Source of the DNA: a virus
Reading direction: 5' to 3' (one strand)
IMG/VR virus record: IMGVR_UViG_3300029787_000265
Location: 1 to 26,964 of that record
Length of the DNA stretch: 26,964 nucleotides
Shown: piece by piece, positions 19,501 to 26,964 of the stretch
Layout: each line of letters opens with the position of its first letter
Numbering within the stretch: position 1 is the first letter of the stretch
Translations under genes and position numbers: made by a program
The notes under the pieces: generated by a model
What the model was told of the DNA's origin: nothing
Databases searched by the model: none
What the model saw: the letters and a program-made list of their open reading frames with translations, nothing else

Positions 19501-22500
19501 AAAGTTGATCCTATTCCAAACGTCAAAACAAGTGTATACAGTGACACTGTTGACACAGACACTGAACTTGATTATGTTGACACAACAACACTGACTTCCG
19601 GTTACAAAATACTGGTCAAAGTAGATACCACTGCCAACAATGGATGGCAAATTTACAATTGGACAGGCACTGATTGGATTGGATACAGCAAACAATCATT
19701 TAACACAAACAACTATTGGGAATTTGAGGATTGGTATGCCACTGGATATGACAGCGGAGTTTCTGTGGACTACACAGTTGCTAATGAACAAACAAGAACA
19801 TCAACATCATATGTTAAGGGCGAAATAATAAAAGTTTTAGCATCCTACGATGGTAACTTTAGAATATATGAAAAAACACATGATGGATTTGAAACAATTG
19901 CAATACAAAATGGAACAATTAAAATAAGCGAAACAATATATGCAGAAGCCACTGAAGATTCAAGTTCAGTCACAGACTCAACAGAAAACACAGCGGCAGG
20001 AGAAGAGATTAGAAATATATTCAGTTGGATACTGAATGACATTGATGATGATACACTACAATACAATGATATATTCTTCATTGGCATTAGACTTGCACAA
20101 ATACAAAACAAAGATGCTGACTGGGTGTTCAAATCATCATTTGTTAAGATAAAAAATACTTTTGCACAATTAAGTCAAGACAGAGAATATCAAATAAACA
20201 CATCCGATGCAGTTAAAGAATTTTTGGAAGAAATATTGCCATTCAAAACAATAATTAGAGAAGAAAACACGCTGTATCAAAACACTGATAATTTTAGTGG
20301 TGATCTTACTGACTTTGATAATAAGTCATATTATGATTTTGAAACTAAATCCTACATTGCACCAACAGTATATTCTGATAATTCAACTTACTATGATGTT
20401 TACAATTCCAATCCATGGAAATTGTATTCTGACAACTACAAATATACTGTGTCTTCAATTGAAATAATAGATCAAGGACTTGGCTACACTGAAGCGCCTA
20501 TCATCACAATAACAGGCGGCGGAGGATCTGGAGCCACTGCAACCGCAACAATTTCAGCTGATTCAGTTGGAATTGTGACATCAATCACAGTGACAGACCC
20601 AGGAAGCGGATACACATCCAATCCAACAGTAACAATTACAGGCGGTGGAGGTGATGCAGTGACAACAACTGCTAGGGCCTATGCAATGTTGTCTAATAAC
20701 ACAATTAGGAAAATAGACAGCTTAATTAAGTTTGACCGAATCAATTCCTTAAAAGAAACATCCAACAACACCATTGTTGCTTGGACACCACAAACAACAT
20801 TTACGGCTGGCACAAACATTAGATATGAAAACGAAATATACCGTGTAACTGCAACATTCACATCCAACGACAACTTCATTGATGCAGTTGGCCTAAGTGA
20901 TTCTTCAACTGTAAATGTGTTCAATGATGATTCAACAATGACAAATGACTCACCATTAGTTAAATGGTCGGCCACTGATAGGATACATGCCTACTATGAT
21001 CCAACAGCTAATATGGCTGGGTTAATAGGCGATGGATCCACAGCGTTAAATTCTTATGCACAATTAATGACAGGACTTGAATATCCAGGAGTCAAAGTGC
21101 TTGCCCCTGGACTTGCAAATGGTGAAGCATATGATAATGGTGGATATGACTTGTTTACATACGATAAACTTGTATCAGATCCGGCTACTCCTGCCAATGA
21201 ACTTGCAGACTTGGATCAAGTGTTGGATTCTAAAACATTCAATACAACACTAGGCTCAAGAGCTGAAGACATTAATGTTGTTGGTGATGCTTTTATTTCA
21301 GAATATTCTGCACATGCTCCTGAAGAAGTCATCCCAGGTGGAGTTTATGACACTATGGACATGAAAATTTATACCCAAGCATCTGATGGCTCATCTACAA
21401 TCCAAAAGAAAATATATTATGGCGATGGTGCTACTACACAGTTCGATGCTCCTGTGATAGGAGTGATAGAAGGCTTAAGAGTTTTTGTTGACAACCAATT
21501 TAAACAAGAAGGTGTTGATTACACTGTGACTAAAGACGCCGACAACAACTTTATAACCTTTACATCAGCGCCTGCATTAAATCAAATTATTAATTTAGTG
21601 GGGATACAGGTATCAGTTGAAAAATTAATTGCAAAGTTTGACAAACGTGGCGATGGATCAACTGTTGCATTTGATCTTCCAATTACTTTTGATAGAATAC
21701 AACAAAATTACACTTTAGTAAACGGAGTGAAAACTTCTGTTACACTATCGAATAACGATTCTGTGTCCACCACAGCTACGTTTGCCTCAGCGCCAGCAAC
21801 TGATTCGCTTATAGAATTATTTTTATTCAATCTAGATTCTGGCACAAAGGCATTTTCAGAAGTGATCGAAACAACCTACAATGAAATAGAAACAGACACC
21901 ACAGAGCATTTTGTGACTTTAACAACAACTCCTGGGGTGATTGGTCCGTTCCACAACAAGGTTATTGTAGAGGCCATGGCAGGAGATAGCACCAATAGAT
22001 ACCGACTAGCACCACCACAAGCAGTGTACTACACTGGTGACGGATCAACTGCACAATTTGCCATAGCCAATGATCCTATTGCAAGTGCAAACGCAACAAC
22101 TTCAAACACAGAAGTTTATAAAAATGGCGTACTGCAAACAAGTGGATTTACAATATCAACATCTTCGATTGGAAAAAAAGTTGTGTTCACAAGTGCACCA
22201 GCAGATGATGACAACATTGCAATTGTTTTATTGTTAGGACACGATTACGAAATTGACTCAAACGGCAGATTAATCTTAAAAGCAAACTGGTTCGGTGGCG
22301 ATTCTACCATAGACAGTGGTCAGGTTGTAGTTACAACATTTACAAATCATGATCAAATGGGACTAAGAACACAAGTGTTTGCTCCTTCTACTGATAACAA
22401 ATACACTTTATCATTGACTCCTATTAATTCCAGTTATGTGTTTGTTGCGTTTAACAAAGCAAACCTTACTGCTAATGTTGACTTTAAAGTTGAAGGAAAT

Positions 22501-23361
22501 GTTGTAACCATTGCTGGCACACAGCCTGATATAAGATTAATTACTGCTGATGATAATTTTTTCAAAGCAGACGAAGGAGAAATCACAACAGACATAGATA
22601 ATATAGGAGAAGTAGTAATCACATATGTTGCTGGTGATCTATCAAAGTCAGCATTCGGATACAGAATATTCAAAGATATTGTAAACAGATATCATTATAG
22701 ACGACTAAGTTTAACACATTCAACACAACTGGCAGAAGACTTGGCTGTGGATGCAACAAGCATTACAGTGAAAGATGGCACCAAACTACCAAATCCATCT
22801 GTTACAAATAACATTCCTGGAGTGGTCTTCATTGGCACTGAAAGGATAGCATACTTTGACAAGACTGGGAATGTGCTATCAAGATTATTCAGAGGCACAC
22901 TAGGAACAGGAGTACAAACACACTCAGGAGGTGATTTTGTTGTTGATGGTTCAAAGGTACAAGAAGTGCCATATGAAGACACAGTAAACAAATTTACTGC
23001 CACAGCAGATGGATCAACTATCAATTATGATGTTGGGTATAAAATTGAAAGCAGAAACGAAATCAATGTGTTTGTTGGAGGAACAAAAACTGAAGCATTT
23101 ACAATTGGTGAAGGTGCAGATGCCACTGACATCACTGCGGATGAAACAGAACTTACTGCTGATCAAACGTATGCTGGCACCAACGTGGTGCTAACAACAG
23201 CGCCAGCAAATGGTGTAAAAATAGAAGTAATCAAAAAAACAGGTAATGTTTGGTATGATCAAGGTGAATCTACAGCTGCAAATGGCAAAGGATTGCAGGC
23301 TGCGACTGGCAAAGAAGTATTGTTCTTACAAAAGGAACCCACTGACCTAAACTTATTTTAA
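10558..23361 (+). CDS. Giant gp7-like baseplate wedge/structural protein, modular, 4267 residues
   Basis: A single uninterrupted frame directly after gp6, where T4 has gp7 (1032 aa). The N-terminus ([16 protein letters not shown]; then [19 protein letters not shown] and YRQYYWL) resembles giant marine T4-like structural proteins labelled gp7 or VrlC-like in my memory of the literature. Visible modules in order: a cupredoxin-like domain (about 170-260); a family segment [16 protein letters not shown] (about 385-400); [20 protein letters not shown] (from 1214); [20 protein letters not shown] (about 1760-1780); a seven-bladed FG-GAP-type propeller (about 2087-2660) with a GDGST module inserted; a glycine-rich GYTxxP tandem repeat (about 3300-3380); and four more GDGST-type beta modules (about 3622-4240). 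An [26 protein letters not shown] domain precedes the last one. No signal peptide or membrane segment is seen. Translation is coupled to gp6 through TAATG and a GGAGGT site. The gp7 assignment is by position and general resemblance; a baseplate structural role is more certain than the number. Confidence 0.72.
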   Translation: MATSSRKSSDLLPEIFQTERNKKFLSATIDQLVEPSKLEKLSAYVGQRYTPSYRSSDVFLDEVTQQRQNYQLESTVTYKSDGSNIDYAQQYIDFVNEIAAQGGSSAKHDRLFDQQHYAYAPPIDADKFVNYRQYYWLTDKLSAVSIATGEGATTTFGVGSKGFESWTFTHKSTDNPDLIVYKGNTYNFDVSALGKNFWIKTKPGTGTDNGFDSVYVDNNGTDNGTVTLRVPAADSSTTNPNVLYYQCEEHSEMLGRIIIQDLDDHKFNPEEAILGVLGYTDNTGFALSSGMQITFPSTINSTYASNTYYVENVGKYIILKKDTELEVVETYTDNTAADYWTINRGSDDGNAWSRYNRWHHIDVINSVATKNNTTIALTETLRAKRPIIEFIPGLELYNHGLNHTIVDVIDTTQTDAFSRVQGTAGYIADGVSLTTGTTVVFTADPEQRDKIYTVELLTLTDSTQIVYLQLAQTITATQDLSVTARSGTNNKGKTYWFNNNAWSFAQQKTAVQQKPLFDVYNSDSTGRHNSLSDTTTFPASTFAGSTLFEIATDSSQGTPDTVYGTNVIYDRIGLINDIRVNDTFNSDTFTYTSGSTIVTGNIRSHHFHVQRTNIVEDSTPDYGFTSMNNWKTLVNSSPQKIVQVYKAQKDEEYFLIDQYKNTNTLSDLVVEVLINGVESTNYSLSTINQSKYVQLTTKASADDIITVKAYSNTGTPSGKGFYEPSIAWQKNPLNENVTQLTLGDIIDHFTSASQQMPNFTGTSIGSNNSRDINTPFQYGSVILQHSGSVPLASVFLKDSVMNIPKAMRFAGREYEKFKNQLIDNANNISLDDTDEKNLDRLLRSINANKSSTFPFYKSDMLGYGDDKTTLTYTVTETALNYYPISTLFTLTTLSEKAVYVYLNDTQLVHDKDYTFTTTDDSSNQVGIEVAVSLAVGDVLKIVEHNNTFASYIPPTPAKLGLASKYKPEIYYDTSYQSEDSSVNGIQVLRGHDGSITVAYNDFRDNILLEFEKRIYNNIKTQYNADIIDINPGFFRDSSYTDIEYQKFFTRDFYVWTGSNAVDYTTNTTFDSGNDFTFNYSNNNNSIDGTALSGYWRAIYKKWYDTDTPHTTPWEMFGFTEKPAYWDDRYGPAPYTSGNEVLWNDVVDGFIAGGSRKGYYKKYARGTNFLSVIPVSSTGDLLPPTNAGLLSNTTLTLGSTSANWKFGDESPIETAWRRSSTYRFIEQIAKFLAQPAQYAGLLFDYSRIEQTFFGGDFVYENGLRTSPSGLRLPTGTNLTAGYINILYDYVTQLGYSPDTYIANRLDNLNVQLSYKMGGFTNKNNLQVVIGAVSPSSTNKSVFLPQENYQLLLYKSAPVVTSNYSGVIVEKSSGGYKISGYSNYDRTFTIYSPVQNNNFTNIRIGATTESFSLWQAGGFYVKGAIVKNGSVFYRANDNVSSGQTFNEDNWSEIGAALPLKGGVVVQKYKIYEPTTTTVTYGTEYKTVQEVANFLYGYSQYLETQGYVFDEFSKELDLPLNWDLSTKEFLFWTTQNWNTGSVITLSPASKQLKFVKENTVVDDLTAGDQFYTVLQQDGLPINSNNLSTNRLDGTFTLATNPDEDGIYNADIKAVQKEHLLVLDNATSFGDSVLNLKTGARQDRIKLVGFRTADWNGDIYSPGSVIDRAIIFDWTSNTDYKIGDVVILQNKTYVATVNHTSGTTFDASKFRLKENTPSADLFPNWDAKAESFRDFYSLDTDNFDAVQQEYAQHLIGYQKRSYFEDLGLDELTQYKFYQGMIKDKGTMLPIKRFKSLEQANQSNTYDVFEEYAFRVGEYGGHRTLGEHEFTVDEEKHLQQKQVYQITDDAKADTDVVINVSKSDLIKRPVDFSTSIFPTITYSSNNTPQSIFEYPIAGYVRQSQVNTTIYNEAELLNISAVNLIEGFTVWIANTLVGDWDVRRFNILNLNIVDYIQFDDKLQFRCASPHGLQANEYIGITNFGSLADGVYQVATTADSTDNIYNFTVTYTDTVDSSLSRGVVGKFESVRFNSIDEIDDASPPKGYAIGDNIFIDNDYTSSGGLWQVYQKSASTQYEYNASTVLSETDTPEAKYGNSIAVATDDSYITVGAPGINTVYMYKRPIDFDSTSITDFALTTQITLPYLNDSTLDTGNDNFGQVVRMTSTGSRAFASAPNSSNLVKLTLTTTGLSFDIGEELRQASNGARGVILDFDADNDIIVARQTTTTDFTDDSSLLDVHDSSSIVDIIKVEGTEGANQGLVAVLKRNNDSSSVNYSVDQYLTAPNLDRGGLFGHDMSVSGDGTYLAVASPGGPNDSTLSERGTVYMYKYNTTTLEYDFNQTLAASEEVGARFGESINISQDGTVLAVGASEATDSTTTTAGKTFVYKLIDTTWTHVETLRGGTVEIDTKFGTSVTVNESGTDILVGSPNETVINGNSGAVHHFSNQSESFTGDGSTTQFTTTFTINHDEKLTVLAGTTRYVVSDGVSTNQYSTDGTTNIVTLSPAPASGSAITISQYQRTKIIAPQSVSESVGFGSHIEVYDNDLAVFSLQGNIKQKTTFDTVATDGSTKLTGTTFDKSTTKFADTTMDTGTVSIYNKYDTNFVFDQTLLLPGLASGDQFGQSTAFATQNLYVGAPLNDAVASNRGSVYQFRKNANDKSWVTLATQPNVIDVEKIQKSFAFDKTTNELLTRLQIIDPAKGKLFPEVDANIQYKTLYDPADYISWDEKQVGQVWFDLSTIKFQWYEQGDLTYRYQNWAKLHPNAIVSMCEWKRSDVLPTRYNELSATNEGVAQGYTGTARTDYVTAKFFDDAKNTFVDYYYFWVVNPTELPGISTRTLTGAQLAQAIENPNNFSESWAAAIDTDAVLLSLRKSFLSDTNFVVHFETTTDAEPLIPHTEYQMVAKGDNTVAIPTALTTKFHDSLVGKNITGASVPDATLPTKMQYGTLNRPRQSWYSDRLAALKVLVQFINDKLTKKAYVSLYNIDTLQKVDPIPNVKTSVYSDTVDTDTELDYVDTTTLTSGYKILVKVDTTANNGWQIYNWTGTDWIGYSKQSFNTNNYWEFEDWYATGYDSGVSVDYTVANEQTRTSTSYVKGEIIKVLASYDGNFRIYEKTHDGFETIAIQNGTIKISETIYAEATEDSSSVTDSTENTAAGEEIRNIFSWILNDIDDDTLQYNDIFFIGIRLAQIQNKDADWVFKSSFVKIKNTFAQLSQDREYQINTSDAVKEFLEEILPFKTIIREENTLYQNTDNFSGDLTDFDNKSYYDFETKSYIAPTVYSDNSTYYDVYNSNPWKLYSDNYKYTVSSIEIIDQGLGYTEAPIITITGGGGSGATATATISADSVGIVTSITVTDPGSGYTSNPTVTITGGGGDAVTTTARAYAMLSNNTIRKIDSLIKFDRINSLKETSNNTIVAWTPQTTFTAGTNIRYENEIYRVTATFTSNDNFIDAVGLSDSSTVNVFNDDSTMTNDSPLVKWSATDRIHAYYDPTANMAGLIGDGSTALNSYAQLMTGLEYPGVKVLAPGLANGEAYDNGGYDLFTYDKLVSDPATPANELADLDQVLDSKTFNTTLGSRAEDINVVGDAFISEYSAHAPEEVIPGGVYDTMDMKIYTQASDGSSTIQKKIYYGDGATTQFDAPVIGVIEGLRVFVDNQFKQEGVDYTVTKDADNNFITFTSAPALNQIINLVGIQVSVEKLIAKFDKRGDGSTVAFDLPITFDRIQQNYTLVNGVKTSVTLSNNDSVSTTATFASAPATDSLIELFLFNLDSGTKAFSEVIETTYNEIETDTTEHFVTLTTTPGVIGPFHNKVIVEAMAGDSTNRYRLAPPQAVYYTGDGSTAQFAIANDPIASANATTSNTEVYKNGVLQTSGFTISTSSIGKKVVFTSAPADDDNIAIVLLLGHDYEIDSNGRLILKANWFGGDSTIDSGQVVVTTFTNHDQMGLRTQVFAPSTDNKYTLSLTPINSSYVFVAFNKANLTANVDFKVEGNVVTIAGTQPDIRLITADDNFFKADEGEITTDIDNIGEVVITYVAGDLSKSAFGYRIFKDIVNRYHYRRLSLTHSTQLAEDLAVDATSITVKDGTKLPNPSVTNNIPGVVFIGTERIAYFDKTGNVLSRLFRGTLGTGVQTHSGGDFVVDGSKVQEVPYEDTVNKFTATADGSTINYDVGYKIESRNEINVFVGGTKTEAFTIGEGADATDITADETELTADQTYAGTNVVLTTAPANGVKIEVIKKTGNVWYDQGESTAANGKGLQAATGKEVLFLQKEPTDLNLF
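11095..11337 (+). other. Cupredoxin-like domain within the giant wedge protein
   Basis: Residues about 180-260 read as a cupredoxin-type beta-sandwich: GNTYNFDVS (183-191), FWIKT (197-201), a beta hairpin [11 protein letters not shown], then [14 protein letters not shown] with Cys247, His250 and Met253 in a C-x2-H-x2-M arrangement like the C-terminal copper loop of plastocyanin-type proteins. The N-terminal histidine ligand expected after strand one appears replaced by Lys195-Asn196. Copper binding is therefore uncertain and the domain may be purely structural. Confidence 0.5.
16801..18540 (+). other. Seven-bladed FG-GAP-type beta-propeller within the giant wedge protein
   Basis: Seven repeats with the pattern aromatic-Gly...(D/S)-(D/G)-x-x-(L/I)-A/T-V-(G/A)-(A/S)-P...G-x-V-Y-x-(Y/F) occur between residues about 2087 and 2660. 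They begin [24 protein letters not shown] (degenerate), [48 protein letters not shown] and [12 protein letters not shown]. Seven is the blade number of integrin-alpha-type propellers. A GDGST-type module (about 2446-2515) is inserted between blades five and six. Such folds usually bind proteins or glycans. Confidence 0.7.
20455..20690 (+). repeat. Glycine-rich GYTxxP tandem repeat within the giant wedge protein
   Basis: Two copies of a unit of about 40 residues: [19 protein letters not shown] followed by [19 protein letters not shown], each followed by Ala/Thr-rich strands. They sit at residues about 3300-3380, between the wedge-like middle and the C-terminal beta modules. Confidence 0.7.
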
Positions 23362-23398
23362 TGGAGCATCGTAATAAACAACCGTGTTTAAAATGTAA

Positions 23399-23405
23399 CT
23401 AAATA
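23399..23405 (+). promoter_or_regulatory. Late-promoter-like box after the giant wedge gene
   Basis: CTAAATA lies in the 44-bp gap after the giant gene and ends exactly 6 nt before the ATG at 23412, the same spacing as before gp48, gp25 and gp6. An earlier in-frame ATG at 23406 would directly abut the box, leaving no room for a transcription start, which favours 23412. No Shine-Dalgarno sequence is present. Confidence 0.6.
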
Positions 23406-23411
23406 ATGCAC

Positions 23412-24065
23412 ATGACAGAATCTAACACACAATCAGCTGAAGAAAAGAAGATAAAGACGCCTGATGAAAAGCAGGGCCTAAATATTCAAGGGCATATTAA
23501 GATATTCGATCCAGAAACTGATGAAGTGTATGTGGACAAACACAATGCCATACATTATGAAAATTTTTCCCAAGCATTGGCCAAATCAATTGCAAACAGA
23601 ACAACAGGATTCATTGAAGAAATGCATTTTGGTAATGGCGGAACATCGGTAGATACAACAGGAATCATCACGTATTTGACTCCTAACACATCTGGTGACA
23701 ATGCCAACCTATACAATAGAACGTTTTTTAAAAGTATAAATGATCAATCATCTCTGAACCTTGACACCACAAGAAACAAAATTACAATTTCACACACAAA
23801 TGGAACAACCTACAGCGACTTGATTGTTTCTGCACTGCTTGATTTTGGTGAACCAGCAGGCCAACAGGCATTTGATAACACAACAACAGTCAATGACACA
23901 TTTGTGTTTGATGAGATTGGATTGTTTTCATGGGAAGGAACTGCAGGCGCAGGCAACTTGTTGACTCATGTTATATTTCACCCTGTGCAAAAGTCACTCA
24001 ACAGATTGATACAAATTGATTACACAATCAGGATACAATCTTTGACTAACTTTGTGGATGTATAA
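23412..24065 (+). CDS. Tail/baseplate structural protein, gp8-region
   Basis: A 217-residue protein (219 if the ATG at 23406 is used). After a charged, Lys/Glu-rich N-terminus of about 25 residues it has GHIKIFDPETDEVYVDKHN, IHYENFSQALAKSIANR, MHFGNGGT, then FDEIGLF and LLTHVIFHPVQKSLNR. I associate this pattern with virion structural proteins of marine T4-like phages found after the gp6/gp7 genes. It is much shorter than T4 gp8 (334 aa) and I see no clear gp8 motif, so I do not assign that number. It is followed 2 bp later by the next gene and is probably the first gene of a three-gene unit driven by the CTAAATA box. Confidence 0.65.
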   Translation: MTESNTQSAEEKKIKTPDEKQGLNIQGHIKIFDPETDEVYVDKHNAIHYENFSQALAKSIANRTTGFIEEMHFGNGGTSVDTTGIITYLTPNTSGDNANLYNRTFFKSINDQSSLNLDTTRNKITISHTNGTTYSDLIVSALLDFGEPAGQQAFDNTTTVNDTFVFDEIGLFSWEGTAGAGNLLTHVIFHPVQKSLNRLIQIDYTIRIQSLTNFVDV

Positions 24066-24067
24066 AA

Positions 24068-25033
24068 ATGGCGTATACAATTAACAAAAGTGATGGAACA
24101 GTAGTTACAACAGTCAACGACGGAACACTTAACACAGACACATCGATACAACTAATTGGACGAAACTACGAAGGTTATGGTGAGGCATTCAATGAGAATC
24201 TCATTAAACTTATGGAAAATTTTTCCAACTCAACCAATCCACTTAATGCAATTGAAGGACAACTTTGGTTTGATGCAACCAATGATGCTTTGACTGTTTA
24301 TGATGGATCCAATTTTGATGTCCCAAATCCCAGCAGACGTTCAGTGTCTGCACCAACATCTAGTTTAAACAAAGGTGTGTTATGGTTTGACACAGGTAAC
24401 AACGATTTGTTTGTGTACAATGGCACATCATTTATCAATGTGATGTTGACTGATCAACTACTTGATGAAGATGACTTAGTAAGTAATTCTGCCACACAAG
24501 CGGCATCACAACAAAGTCTTAAAGCATACATTGATGCACAGAACGCCGAACAGGACTTGGACTTTGCTGGAGACTCTGGAACATCAAATGTTTTGGTTGA
24601 TTCACAAACATTTACCATTGCAGGTGGTGACTCAATCACAACAGCTGGCTCAGGACAAACTTTAACAATTGACCTAGATGAAAATATAACTGTGAACCAA
24701 ATTTCTTCAACCGATTCAACATCGGTTACAATAAATGATAATTTAAATGTTGAAGGCACTATAAGATCTTCAGGCGTTATACGCACTGAAACCCTTGATG
24801 TAAACACCATTCAATCAACTGATTCAAGTGGCATTAATTTTAATGAAGATGCCATATATGTTAGTGGAGACAGAGTGTTAACATCAGCAAGTTTACCAGC
24901 AGACAGTGTAGACACTGTACAAATTGTTGATGATGCTGTGTCTAGGGCCAAACTAAAAGACGAAGTAAGTTTACAAATTATTTCATCAGATGGCTCAACT
25001 GTTGTTAAAACAATTTTCGGCGCAGGATCTTAA
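24068..25033 (+). CDS. Tail fibre-like structural protein
   Basis: A 321-residue protein of a type common in marine myoviruses. The N-terminus has a YTINKSDGTVV beta hairpin and LIGRNYEGYGEAFNENLIKL. Two repeats, GQLWFDATNDALTVYDGSNF (64-83) and GVLWFDTGNNDLFVYNGTSF (103-122), form the middle. The C-terminal half alternates short strands ending in Asp/Ser-rich turns, as in fibrous trimeric proteins, with VQIVDDAVSRAKLKDE near the end. It lies between two other structural genes with 2-bp gaps. Whether it is a fibre, a fibre connector or a baseplate decoration is not decided by the sequence. Confidence 0.65.
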   Translation: MAYTINKSDGTVVTTVNDGTLNTDTSIQLIGRNYEGYGEAFNENLIKLMENFSNSTNPLNAIEGQLWFDATNDALTVYDGSNFDVPNPSRRSVSAPTSSLNKGVLWFDTGNNDLFVYNGTSFINVMLTDQLLDEDDLVSNSATQAASQQSLKAYIDAQNAEQDLDFAGDSGTSNVLVDSQTFTIAGGDSITTAGSGQTLTIDLDENITVNQISSTDSTSVTINDNLNVEGTIRSSGVIRTETLDVNTIQSTDSSGINFNEDAIYVSGDRVLTSASLPADSVDTVQIVDDAVSRAKLKDEVSLQIISSDGSTVVKTIFGAGS

Positions 25034-25035
25034 TA

Positions 25036-25959
25036 ATGGCATCCAGAAAACCACTCTACAACAACAGCGGAAACTTGCAGGAGATGAGTGATTCTATGAT
25101 TGATGGTATAATTGACCAAATTATCTTTCAATATGCTAGTGATCCATCAGTGGCACTTGCTGTACAAAGTTCAGGAGGTAATCTTGGCACAATCAATGAC
25201 ACAAGATTACAAGCAGGCGCTGTGTCTACTTCAACTTCAAGTTTTCCTGCAGAAGGAACAACACAAGAACCACAAACAGTGACCACTGCATTTACAAAAA
25301 TTAACAAAACAAATGCAAGTGTGTCACCAACTGCTGACACAGGCAAAACATTTCCTGTGTATCAGGACAGCGGTAATATTATTGCTATGAATCTTGATGA
25401 CTTCAAAGACACATTTTTACATCCAGCTATAAATTTATTAGTGGCAGGAACAACAACTACTCAACAAGCTGGCACCTATTTCATATCAACCACTTCAAGT
25501 GTAAGTGGCGCAACGTTAGTATCTTCAACTCCTGTGTTTATAGACACTAGAGCAGATACTTCAGCCTACAGTGCTGGATCGATCGGAGATCATGCACTGG
25601 ACAATCCATCTACTATTACTTCTTTCTTCTTACAGCAGATAGATGGATCGGACAACACTTTTCAAAAACCCTTGTTTATTAATTCTGATAATGATTTACA
25701 GGAATATGCCGATTCAACATTTGAAGCTTTAATAAAAGGTTGGATTAGAGAAACAGCATCAGAATCAAGTGATGGCTTCAAGATCACATATAGTTTATCA
25801 TCAGGGACAACTAGAGGATCTGGTATGACTAACACTATACTGAGTGGTTCTGGAGATTATCAGACTAGACAGGTTGGCGACGACTACAGAGCACAAGAAT
25901 TTCCAAATGGATCTGAAACCACTGCGGCCACAACCTTTCTGCGTATAGCCAAAGAATAA
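25036..25959 (+). CDS. Virion structural protein (marine T4-like family)
   Basis: A 307-residue protein with no named T4 counterpart that I recognise. It opens ASRKPLYNNSGNLQEMSDS and IIDQIIFQYASDPSVAL, then GGNLGTINDTRLQAGA, a pattern I associate with cyanophage structural proteins placed after the baseplate wedge genes. The middle has FPVYQDSGNIIAMNLDDF and a beta-rich Ser/Thr region; the end has RAQEFPNGSETTAATTFLRI. AGGAT precedes the ATG at suitable spacing, and the start is 2 bp after the previous stop. Location in the virion is inferred from context only. Confidence 0.6.
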   Translation: MASRKPLYNNSGNLQEMSDSMIDGIIDQIIFQYASDPSVALAVQSSGGNLGTINDTRLQAGAVSTSTSSFPAEGTTQEPQTVTTAFTKINKTNASVSPTADTGKTFPVYQDSGNIIAMNLDDFKDTFLHPAINLLVAGTTTTQQAGTYFISTTSSVSGATLVSSTPVFIDTRADTSAYSAGSIGDHALDNPSTITSFFLQQIDGSDNTFQKPLFINSDNDLQEYADSTFEALIKGWIRETASESSDGFKITYSLSSGTTRGSGMTNTILSGSGDYQTRQVGDDYRAQEFPNGSETTAATTFLRIAKE

Positions 25960-25976
25960 CACACATAATTACTTGC

Positions 25977-26471
25977 ATGATCACAGATGAACTTCTTGCA
26001 ACCTCTTTTGTCACAGCACATTTTATTGACAATAACAGAACACAGATTGAAATCATAACCTTAGATCCACAAAACAAAGACAACCAAGTATCTAATGTCA
26101 TTGAATATGACACAACTCATCCTTGGTGTCAGTCTTTACTTAAAGTTTGTGACCTAGATACACTACATGAAAACACATGGACTAGAATACAAAATCAAAG
26201 GAAAAATTTTGAACGCAGTGTTATTAGAATAGCAAGAGATGAAGGCCTAGTCTTTAGCACACACAAATCAGAAACCAAGTTTCACACAGCTATGATGGAC
26301 TTTCTTTTTAATTTTAAAACTGAAGATGAAAAAGAAGATTTATTTGCATTTAAACTTGCTAGTTTTGAACTTGATGTTGTAAAAAATTGTAAAGATAAAA
26401 CACAAAAAGCGGCTATACGTAAAGCTCAAACACCACTTGATGTTGTTAAGGCCATATCAGAAATAAAATAA
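25977..26471 (+). CDS. Conserved-type hypothetical protein of unknown function
   Basis: A 164-residue acidic and lysine-rich, mostly helical protein. The first 60 residues look like an alpha/beta start (ATSFVTAHFIDNNRTQIEII, then a YDTTHPWCQSLLKVCDLD stretch). The remainder is helical, with LFAFKLASFELDVVKNCKD and a basic end KAAIRKAQTPLDVVKAI. I recall similar C-termini in unnamed T4-like cyanophage proteins but know of no function. It begins 17 bp after the structural operon with no clear ribosome-binding site and no TAAATA box at the usual distance. Its last 46 bases overlap the convergent gene. Confidence 0.6.
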   Translation: MITDELLATSFVTAHFIDNNRTQIEIITLDPQNKDNQVSNVIEYDTTHPWCQSLLKVCDLDTLHENTWTRIQNQRKNFERSVIRIARDEGLVFSTHKSETKFHTAMMDFLFNFKTEDEKEDLFAFKLASFELDVVKNCKDKTQKAAIRKAQTPLDVVKAISEIK

Positions 26472-26964
26472 TCTTTCCACCAACCGTTCCATCCAGGTTC
26501 CATTAAAAACTGCCTTTGATTGAGTAGGCATATACTGTAAGCTTCATTCTTCTGTGCATATTCATTATTTTGTATGGTGTAACACACATTGTCAAATGTT
26601 TTATATTGTATTTCTTTGTATACAAATTCATCAATGCCTTTGTTGTATTTTAGTAGGTAGTAATCTTCTTGTTGTAAAAACTTTTGATAGATATGAGACC
26701 AGTCGCCGGTCCAACTCATTATGGATGAATTCAGGGGAGTGTGCCATGCATCTCGCCACCAACAATGCACCAGTGTAAGATCTTGTGCAGTCAGGTCAGG
26801 TAATTTGTTGTAAATTACCACGTCCAAGTCAAAAAACAAATTTTGTCCATCTTTGAATCTATCAAATATGATAAGTTTGTTGAACACTCCATCATATAGA
26901 TCAGTATCCATGCACACAAATTCATCATATTGCAGTCCAGAATATGTGTCGATCATGTGTTTTA
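26426..26964 (-). CDS. Glycosyltransferase-like protein, probably 5'-truncated by window edge
   Basis: At least 176 residues counted from the ATG at 26956-26954. The frame stays open to the window end, and I think the true start lies outside, because a typical N-terminal strand before the DxD motif is missing. LFFDLDVVIYN contains the DLD metal/nucleotide-sugar motif (residues 43-45 from that ATG). Downstream are HCWWRDAWHTPLNSSIMSW, with the small-residue SS-M-W pattern seen in GT-A fold transferases, and LMEPGWNGWW near the end. Such genes occur in marine T4-like phages and may modify virion or host surface glycans. It is convergent with the preceding gene and overlaps it by 46 bp. Confidence 0.65.
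   Translation of the reverse strand, partial: KHMIDTYSGLQYDEFVCMDTDLYDGVFNKLIIFDRFKDGQNLFFDLDVVIYNKLPDLTAQDLTLVHCWWRDAWHTPLNSSIMSWTGDWSHIYQKFLQQEDYYLLKYNKGIDEFVYKEIQYKTFDNVCYTIQNNEYAQKNEAYSICLLNQRQFLMEPGWNGWWKDYFISDMALTTSSGV

Noticed and set aside
23375-23390. Stem-loop TAAACA-ACCG-TGTTTA after the giant gene, considered as a terminator
   Set aside because: Only six A+T-dominated pairs with no following T-run; too weak to call a terminator. It could be chance in A+T-rich sequence.
23478-23484. A second CTAAATA inside the gene starting at 23412
   Set aside because: It is within coding sequence and is not followed by an ATG or any gene start; treated as background for the late-box motif.
23412-24065. 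Naming this gene gp8
   Set aside because: Position after a gp7-like gene suggests it, but the protein is much shorter than T4 gp8 and lacks any motif I can align to it.
25964-25979. Possible degenerate late box (CATAATTA) before the gene at 25977
   Set aside because: It lacks the TAAATA core, and its spacing to the ATG is 5 rather than 6 nt, so it does not fit the pattern.
1-26964. tRNA genes, CRISPR arrays, insertion sequences, integrase or attachment sites
   Set aside because: The window is almost fully coding and the gaps are under 50 bp. No direct-repeat array, transposase or cloverleaf-like segment was seen by eye.

Overview
The window looks like part of the genome of a T4-like marine myovirus, of the kind that infects SAR11 (Pelagibacter) or marine cyanobacteria. 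The reasons are an A+T-rich composition, T4-type baseplate genes in near-complete order, and marine-phage versions of several proteins: a long gp55, a short gp53, a gp5 without a lysozyme domain, and a very large wedge protein after gp6. The host cannot be fixed from this stretch. I saw no tRNA, integrase, CRISPR array or metabolic gene. All family assignments were made by reading the translations, without any database search.

Layout. The left edge (1-1081) is on the minus strand: the 5' part of a gp47-type recombination nuclease subunit and the late-transcription sigma factor gp55. A 48-bp divergent gap (1082-1129) holds a host-like promoter facing left and a late-promoter-like box facing right. 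From 1130 to 25959 runs a dense plus-strand morphogenesis block: gp48 (tube cap), gp53 (wedge), an 806-residue structural protein of unknown role, gp5 (hub spike), a PAAR spike tip, gp25, gp6, a giant 4267-residue gp7-like wedge protein filling nearly half the window, and three tail or fibre structural proteins. At the right end an unclassified plus-strand gene (25977-26471) meets a minus-strand glycosyltransferase-like gene head-on and overlaps it by 46 bp.

How it fits together. The plus-strand block encodes the baseplate: the spike and hub (gp5, PAAR and perhaps the 806-residue protein), the wedges (gp25, gp53, gp6 and the giant protein), the tube cap gp48, and peripheral structural or fibre proteins. 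The nearby gp55 should be the factor that switches the block on.

The most striking regulatory pattern is that four plus-strand genes (gp48, gp25, gp6 and the gene after the giant protein) each have a TAAATA box ending exactly 6 nt before the proposed ATG and no clear Shine-Dalgarno sequence. The other genes of the block start within a few bases of, or overlapping, the preceding stop and mostly have purine-rich ribosome-binding sites. If the box is a T4-type late promoter, transcription would begin at or next to the start codon, so these mRNAs would be leaderless or nearly so.

The most striking protein is the giant gp7-like wedge component. It carries a cupredoxin-like domain, a seven-bladed FG-GAP-type propeller, a glycine-rich tandem repeat and at least five copies of a GDGST-type beta module.
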